Origin: Sphingomonas sp. TDK1
GTDB taxonomy: Bacteria; Pseudomonadota; Alphaproteobacteria; Sphingomonadales; Sphingomonadaceae
NCBI RefSeq assembly: GCF_001650735.1
Contig: NZ_LXVY01000048.1
Location: forward strand, 353,361 to 417,360
Reading direction: 5' to 3'
DNA: 64,000 bases
The notes below the pieces were generated by a model, which did not search any database, was not told the DNA's origin, and was given only the letters and a program-made list of their open reading frames with translations. The position numbers and the translations under genes were made by a program. Position 1 is the first letter of the stretch. Every line of letters starts with the position of its first letter. This document shows positions 59,754 through 64,000 of this stretch, one piece after another.

Positions 59754-61035
59754 GAACGCGGAGCGCCGTCCCACCGACTGGAAAAGCGCGGCCATGCAAA
59801 AGCGCATCCGCCGCCGCTACGCCGCTGAGCGTCGCTTCCGCGTCCTCGGTGCCGGCGCGGTGATCCTGTCTGCCGCCTTTCTCGGTTTTCTGCTGCTGAC
59901 CATGGTGGCGCAGGGCTGGCGGGGCTTCACCGTCACCGAACTGGCCCTGCCGATCGATCTGAAGACCGACGGGCTCAAGATCGAGCGCGCCCATCTGGGC
60001 ACCCCGGCCGCCGATCTCGCGCTGGCCGGTGGCGGTCTGGAAGACGCGGTGCAGAACGCCGCCACCCGCGCCTTCGGCCCGCAGGGCGATGACTACCTCG
60101 CGCCCAGTGCCTGGCTGAGCGTGCGCGAGGCGGTGAAGCGGGATCCGGGACTGCTGGAGCGCCGCGCCATCGTCTATGTCCCCGCCGCCACCGGCTTCGA
60201 CCGGGCGCTTGCGGGCGACGGCGAGCCGGAGATGGAAGCCGGTGTCACCCGGTTGCAGCAACAAGGCGCGATCCGCCGGAGCTTCAACTGGGCGTTCCTG
60301 CGCGAATCGGATTCGACCGATCCGGTCGCGGTGGGCGTATGGGGCGCGCTGAAAGGCTCGCTGCTCACCATGGCGATCACCTTCCTGATCGCCTTCCCGG
60401 TCGGCGTGCTCTCGGCCATCTATCTCGAGGAATATGCCCCGAAGAACCGCTGGACGGACCTGATCGAGGTATCGATCAACAATCTCGCGGCGGTGCCCTC
60501 GATCATCTTCGGCCTGCTTGGCCTCGCGGTATTCCTCGGCACCTGGGAGATTGGCGGCCATGTCTATGGCCCGATGCTGCCGCGCTCCGCTCCGCTTGTC
60601 GGCGGCGTGACGCTGGCGCTGATGATCATGCCCGTCATCGTCATCGCCAGCCGCAACGCGATCAAGAGCGTGCCGCCGTCGATCCGCGACGCAGCCCTCG
60701 GCATCGGCGCGAGCCCGATTCAGGTGGTGTTCCATCATGTGCTGCCGCTGGCCATGCCGGGGATCCTCACCGGCACGATCATCGGCATGGCCCGCGCGCT
60801 CGGCGAAACCGCGCCGCTCTTGCTCATTGGCATGCGTGCCTTCATCGTCACCGCGCCGGGCGGCTTCACCGATCCCTCGACCGTGCTGCCGGTGCAGATC
60901 TTCCTGTGGTCGGACGAAGTCAGCCGCGGCTTCGTCGAGAAGACGAGCGCCGCGATCCTCGTACTGCTCGCGGTGCTGCTCGCGATGAACGGGCTCGCCA
61001 TCTACCTCCGCAACAAGTTCGAGACCCGCTGGTAA
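59746..61035 (+). CDS. pstA: Phosphate ABC transporter permease PstA
   Basis: A 429-aa inner-membrane protein. A basic N-terminus and one hydrophobic helix precede a large periplasmic segment (residues about 60-190), then the permease core with GVWGALKGSLLTMAITFLIAFPVGVL, EEYAPKNRWTDLIEVSINNLAAVPSI and the EAA loop ALGIGASPIQVVFHHVLPLAMPGILTG. It overlaps both pstC and pstB, so the transporter genes are translated together. Confidence 0.92.
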   Translation: MNKNAERRPTDWKSAAMQKRIRRRYAAERRFRVLGAGAVILSAAFLGFLLLTMVAQGWRGFTVTELALPIDLKTDGLKIERAHLGTPAADLALAGGGLEDAVQNAATRAFGPQGDDYLAPSAWLSVREAVKRDPGLLERRAIVYVPAATGFDRALAGDGEPEMEAGVTRLQQQGAIRRSFNWAFLRESDSTDPVAVGVWGALKGSLLTMAITFLIAFPVGVLSAIYLEEYAPKNRWTDLIEVSINNLAAVPSIIFGLLGLAVFLGTWEIGGHVYGPMLPRSAPLVGGVTLALMIMPVIVIASRNAIKSVPPSIRDAALGIGASPIQVVFHHVLPLAMPGILTGTIIGMARALGETAPLLLIGMRAFIVTAPGGFTDPSTVLPVQIFLWSDEVSRGFVEKTSAAILVLLAVLLAMNGLAIYLRNKFETRW

Positions 61036-61811
61036 TGACCGCCCTCTCCCCCGCTCCGCACAAGATGTCGGCCCGCGACGTCAGCGTCTTTTACGGCGAC
61101 AACCACGCCGTGAAGGGCGTGTCGATCGACATCGACATGGACAAGGTCACCGCCTTTATCGGCCCGTCGGGCTGCGGCAAGTCGACCTTCCTGCGCACCT
61201 TCAACCGCATGAACGACACCATCGCCAGCGCGCGGGTGACCGGCGAGATCACGCTGGACGGCGCGGACATCTACGCCGACGACATGGACGTGGTGCAGTT
61301 GCGCGCCCGTGTCGGCATGGTCTTCCAGAAGCCGAACCCGTTCCCGAAGTCGATCTTCGAGAATGTCGCCTATGGACCGCGTATCCACGGCCTCGCCGCG
61401 TCCAAGACGGATCTGGAAGACATAGTCGAACGCTCGCTGAAGCGCGCGGGCCTGTGGGAGGAAGTGAAGGACCGCCTGTCGGACAGCGGCACCGCGCTTT
61501 CGGGCGGCCAGCAGCAGCGGCTGTGCATCGCCCGCGCGATCGCGGTCGACCCCGAGGTGATCCTGATGGACGAACCGGCCAGCGCGCTGGACCCGATCGC
61601 CACCGCCAAGATCGAGGAACTCATCCACGAACTGCGCGGTCGCTATGCCATCGTGATCGTCACCCACAACATGCAGCAGGCCGCGCGCGTCTCGCAGCGC
61701 ACCGCCTTCTTCCATCTCGGCCAGCTGGTCGAATATGGTGAGACCGACAACCTCTTCACCGCCCCCCGCGAGGAGCGGACGAAGGACTATATCACCGGAA
61801 GGTACGGCTGA
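61035..61811 (+). CDS. pstB: Phosphate ABC transporter ATP-binding protein
   Basis: A 258-aa ATPase. Walker A is GPSGCGKST, the signature is LSGGQQQRLCIARAIAV and Walker B is VILMDEPASALDP. PstB-specific segments are FLRTFNRMNDTI and MVFQKPNPFPKSIFENVAYG. The start at ATG 61035 overlaps the pstA stop, and the stop overlaps phoU (TGATG). Confidence 0.95.
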   Translation: MTALSPAPHKMSARDVSVFYGDNHAVKGVSIDIDMDKVTAFIGPSGCGKSTFLRTFNRMNDTIASARVTGEITLDGADIYADDMDVVQLRARVGMVFQKPNPFPKSIFENVAYGPRIHGLAASKTDLEDIVERSLKRAGLWEEVKDRLSDSGTALSGGQQQRLCIARAIAVDPEVILMDEPASALDPIATAKIEELIHELRGRYAIVIVTHNMQQAARVSQRTAFFHLGQLVEYGETDNLFTAPREERTKDYITGRYG

Positions 61812-62512
61812 TGGCATCGGGCCACGAACATACGGTCAAGGCGTTCGACCAGGACATCAGCCAGCTGCGCGCGCTGATCTCGCAGATGGGCGGCCTTGCC
61901 GAACAGGCGATCTACGACGCGATGAAGGCGCTGCAGCGCGGCGACGAGGCGCTGGCCAAGACGGTGCGTAAGAAGGACAAGCAGATCGACGCGATGGAGG
62001 CCGAGCTGGAAAAGCTCGTCGTCCGCGTGATCGCGCTGCGCGCGCCGATGGCGGACGATTTGCGCGAGGTGATCGCCGCGATGAAGATCGCGGCGGTGAT
62101 CGAGCGGATCGGCGATTACGCCAAGAACATCGCCAAGCGCGTCCCGATGATCCATGCCGAGGGCGAGGAGCGGATCGAAGCGGTGTCGATCCTGCCGGCG
62201 ATGGGCCAGCTGGCCGCAGACATGGTGCGCAACGCTCTTGATGCGTTCTCGGCGCGCGATGCCAAGGCGGCGGCCGAGGTGCATGCGAGCGATACGGCGC
62301 TGGACGATTTCTACGACTCGATCTTCCGCACGCTGGTGACCTTCATGGTCGAGAATCCGCGCACGATCAGCCAGGTGGCGCACCTGCTGTTCGTTGCGAA
62401 AAATCTGGAGAGGATCGGCGACCACGCAACCAACGTCGCCGAAATGGTCTATTTTGCCGCGACCGGGCAGTATCTCGCCGAAGCAGAAGCCGGCGAAAGC
62501 AGCGGGAGCTGA
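61811..62512 (+). CDS. phoU: Phosphate signalling accessory protein
   Basis: A 233-aa all-helical protein of two three-helix bundles. Each has the metal-binding E/D-xxxD pattern: RKKDKQIDAMEAELEKLVVRVIALRAPMADDLREV-type and SDTALDDFYDSIFRTLVTFM, with RIGDYAKNIAKR and RIGDHATNVAEMVYF. It links transporter state to PhoR and damps the response when phosphate is sufficient. Its start overlaps the pstB stop. Confidence 0.94.
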   Translation: MASGHEHTVKAFDQDISQLRALISQMGGLAEQAIYDAMKALQRGDEALAKTVRKKDKQIDAMEAELEKLVVRVIALRAPMADDLREVIAAMKIAAVIERIGDYAKNIAKRVPMIHAEGEERIEAVSILPAMGQLAADMVRNALDAFSARDAKAAAEVHASDTALDDFYDSIFRTLVTFMVENPRTISQVAHLLFVAKNLERIGDHATNVAEMVYFAATGQYLAEAEAGESSGS

Positions 62513-62521
62513 GGGGAATAT

Positions 62522-63214
62522 ATGGCACGGGTCAAAATGCTGCTGGTGGAAGACGATGCCGCAATCGCGGAGCTCGTCACCTGGCACTTCAAGCGCGAAG
62601 ACTATGAGGTGAAGCACACCCCCGATGGCGAGGAAGCACTACTGCTCGCCAAGGAGGCGACGCCGGACATTGTCCTGCTAGACTGGATGGTCGAAGGGCT
62701 GTCGGGCATCGAGGTGTGCCGCCGCCTGCGCCGCATGCCGGAGACGGCGAACGTGCCGATCATCATGCTTACCGCGCGCGGCGAAGAGGAGGATCGTGTC
62801 CGCGGCCTGGAAACCGGTGCCGACGATTACGTCACCAAGCCGTTCTCGCCGCGCGAACTCGTCGCCCGCGTCGGTGCGGTGCTGCGCCGCGTGCGTCCGG
62901 CGCTGGCCGGCGAGGCGCTCACCTATTCGGACATCGAGATGGACACGGTGGGCCACAAGGTCCGTCGCGGCGGCGAAGTCATCCAGCTGGGGCCGACAGA
63001 ATTCCGCCTGCTCAAGCATTTTCTCGAGCATCCGGGCTGGGTCTTCTCGCGCGAGCGGTTGCTCGATGCGGTGTGGGGCCATGACAGCGACATCGAATCG
63101 CGCACCGTCGACGTCCACATCCGCCGCCTCCGCAAGGCGATCAACAAAGGCAACCGGCCGGACATCATCCGCACGGTACGATCGGCAGGCTACGCGCTCG
63201 ACGCGGGCAACTGA
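62522..63214 (+). CDS. phoB: Phosphate response regulator
   Basis: A 230-aa OmpR-type regulator. The receiver has VEDDAAIAELV, the phosphorylated Asp in PDIVLLDWMVEG, MLTAR and the conserved Lys in VTKPFSPREL. The winged-helix output domain has GPTEFRLLKHFLEHPGWVFS and SRTVDVHIRRLRKAI. It activates pst and other genes through Pho boxes. It is the last gene of the operon, 9 bp after phoU, and a strong terminator follows. Confidence 0.95.
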   Translation: MARVKMLLVEDDAAIAELVTWHFKREDYEVKHTPDGEEALLLAKEATPDIVLLDWMVEGLSGIEVCRRLRRMPETANVPIIMLTARGEEEDRVRGLETGADDYVTKPFSPRELVARVGAVLRRVRPALAGEALTYSDIEMDTVGHKVRRGGEVIQLGPTEFRLLKHFLEHPGWVFSRERLLDAVWGHDSDIESRTVDVHIRRLRKAINKGNRPDIIRTVRSAGYALDAGN

Positions 63215-63229
63215 CCTGTACGCACGATG

Positions 63230-63262
63230 AACCGCGGAACTTTTTGGGGGTCCGCGGTTTTT
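63230..63262 (+). terminator. Rho-independent terminator of the pho/pst operon
   Basis: AACCGCGGA (63230-63238) pairs with TCCGCGGTT (63251-63259), followed by a five-T tract (63258-63262). It lies 15 bp past the phoB stop. Confidence 0.88.
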
Positions 63263-63342
63263 CGGGAAACTTCTGGCGGTCACCGCGTTTGGCTGACCGG
63301 ATGTGAATATGCACATCCGTGTAGCTTTGCAGGAGACAGCAA

Positions 63343-63627
63343 ATGAAGCTGATCGCAATGGCAGCCGCGTTGACGCTCGCCAGCCCGGCGCTCGCCCAGA
63401 CGACCCCTACCACCCCCGTCAGCACCGCTCCCGCCGCAGCGGAGCCAGGCGGCTATGCGCCCGCGACGATGTGGGTGAACGGCCAGCCCCAGCCGGGCGA
63501 CAAGGTGGTGTTCGAGCCCAGCCGGCTCAACCCCAGCCAGGCTTTCCCTCCCCCGCCCGCGCGCGACCATTATCCCGTCTGCAAGCGCGGCCAGACCGAC
63601 GAATGTGTACAGCGCAGCGGCCGCTGA
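63343..63627 (+). CDS. Small exported Pro-rich protein
   Basis: A 94-aa protein with a signal peptide (MKLIAMAAALTLASPALAQ). The mature part is Thr/Pro-rich at first, then has GYAPATMWVNGQPQPGDKVV and a tail with PPPPARDHYPVCKRGQTDEC, giving two Cys for a possible disulfide. It is preceded by a ribosome site AGGAG. I recognise no family. A second protein of the same style follows, suggesting a local pair. Confidence 0.65.
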   Translation: MKLIAMAAALTLASPALAQTTPTTPVSTAPAAAEPGGYAPATMWVNGQPQPGDKVVFEPSRLNPSQAFPPPPARDHYPVCKRGQTDECVQRSGR

Positions 63628-63768
63628 CACTGCCTGACGAGGTTGCGGCGGGCGCGGCAATGTCGCGCCCGCTGCCACCGTTCCGCGCTTCCGCAGAAAT
63701 ATAGGTGCAACAAACTCCGCACCACGGGCGTTCGCACTGGGCCTTTCGATCAAGAAGGAGTGCACCAG

Positions 63769-64000
63769 ATGAAGTGGATGCTTCTCGCCTCGGCCCTTGC
63801 CCTCAGCGGCACCGCCGTCGCCCAGAACATGCCGGCCCAGACCACGCCGGACCAGACCCAGACAGCACCGCAACCTGCGCCGATGCCCGGCCAAACAGCG
63901 CCGCAGACCGATCCCGCGGCGCCGCCGCCCGCGCCGATGACCGGCACGATGGGCGCCGGCGAAGCCTCGCCGCCCCCACCGCCCCCGCCCCCGCCGGGTT
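63769..64000 (+). CDS. Exported Pro/Gln/Thr-rich protein (partial, runs off the window)
   Basis: ATG 63769 follows AAGGAG. The product begins MKWMLLASALALSGTAVAQN, a signal peptide, then a low-complexity stretch of Pro, Gln and Thr, and a run of Pro at the window edge. The C-terminal part is missing, so any folded domain is unseen. Composition resembles the preceding small protein after its signal. Confidence 0.65.
   Translation, partial: MKWMLLASALALSGTAVAQNMPAQTTPDQTQTAPQPAPMPGQTAPQTDPAAPPPAPMTGTMGAGEASPPPPPPPPPG

Noticed and set aside
1..64000. CRISPR arrays, tRNA or rRNA genes, prophage or transposase genes
   Set aside because: None was found: no regularly spaced repeats, no cloverleaf-like sequences and no integrase or transposase motifs.

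Overview
The window is high-GC bacterial chromosome and looks like a sphingomonad (Sphingomonas or a close relative, Alphaproteobacteria). The reasons are a Caulobacter-like D-xylose oxidation cluster under a LacI repressor, a phoR-pstSCAB-phoU-phoB order, several large TonB-dependent receptors, and a CtrA-type half-site (TTAACCAT). No tRNA, rRNA, CRISPR array, insertion sequence or phage gene is visible. All coding is dense and ordinary in composition, so this reads as stable chromosome.

Layout. 1-3840: the end of a helical protein, a lysozyme-fold lytic transglycosylase-like protein with a cysteine/histidine knot, a sigma-factor-like regulator, an unknown protein and a thymidylate-kinase-like protein. 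3896-20388: a xylan/xylose regulon. It holds xylX-xylB-xylC (+), a TetR regulator, xylD and a sugar porter (-), the repressor xylR (-), a GH3 glycosidase (+), a GH9 enzyme interrupted by an in-frame amber codon, GH67 alpha-glucuronidase and GH10 xylanase. Four copies of a 14-bp palindrome (best form TGGTAGCGCTATCA) sit at its promoters. Together the secreted enzymes cut glucuronoxylan to xylose, the porter imports it, and XylB-XylC-XylD-XylX carry it to 2-oxoglutarate semialdehyde. The last enzyme of that pathway is not in the window.

20471-33573: a P-loop kinase with a truncated phosphotransferase-like N-terminus, an ArsR regulator, an AlkB-like dioxygenase, two TonB receptors, a three-module GH18-like/NodB/GT2 membrane protein and HemN. 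33880-37682: a periplasmic aldehyde oxidoreductase (paoABC type). 37778-44733: a ClC channel, a trehalose operon (otsB, GH15, otsA), a pair of inverted intergenic repeats, an MscS channel and a 52-aa protein. 44833-50932: cytochrome bd oxidase (cydA-cydB-cydX) divergent from its maturation exporter cydDC. 50982-53382: a DUF2946-like protein and a ZnuD-like receptor, probably a metal uptake unit.

53407-55925 (-): a four-gene cassette of a Tat-secreted small protein, a PqqD-like peptide chaperone, an HprK-related kinase and a nucleotidyltransferase. This is the least understood system here and the best candidate for new biology. 56008-63214 (+): the complete phosphate-sensing and uptake operon. 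The window ends with two small secreted proteins, the second cut by the window edge.
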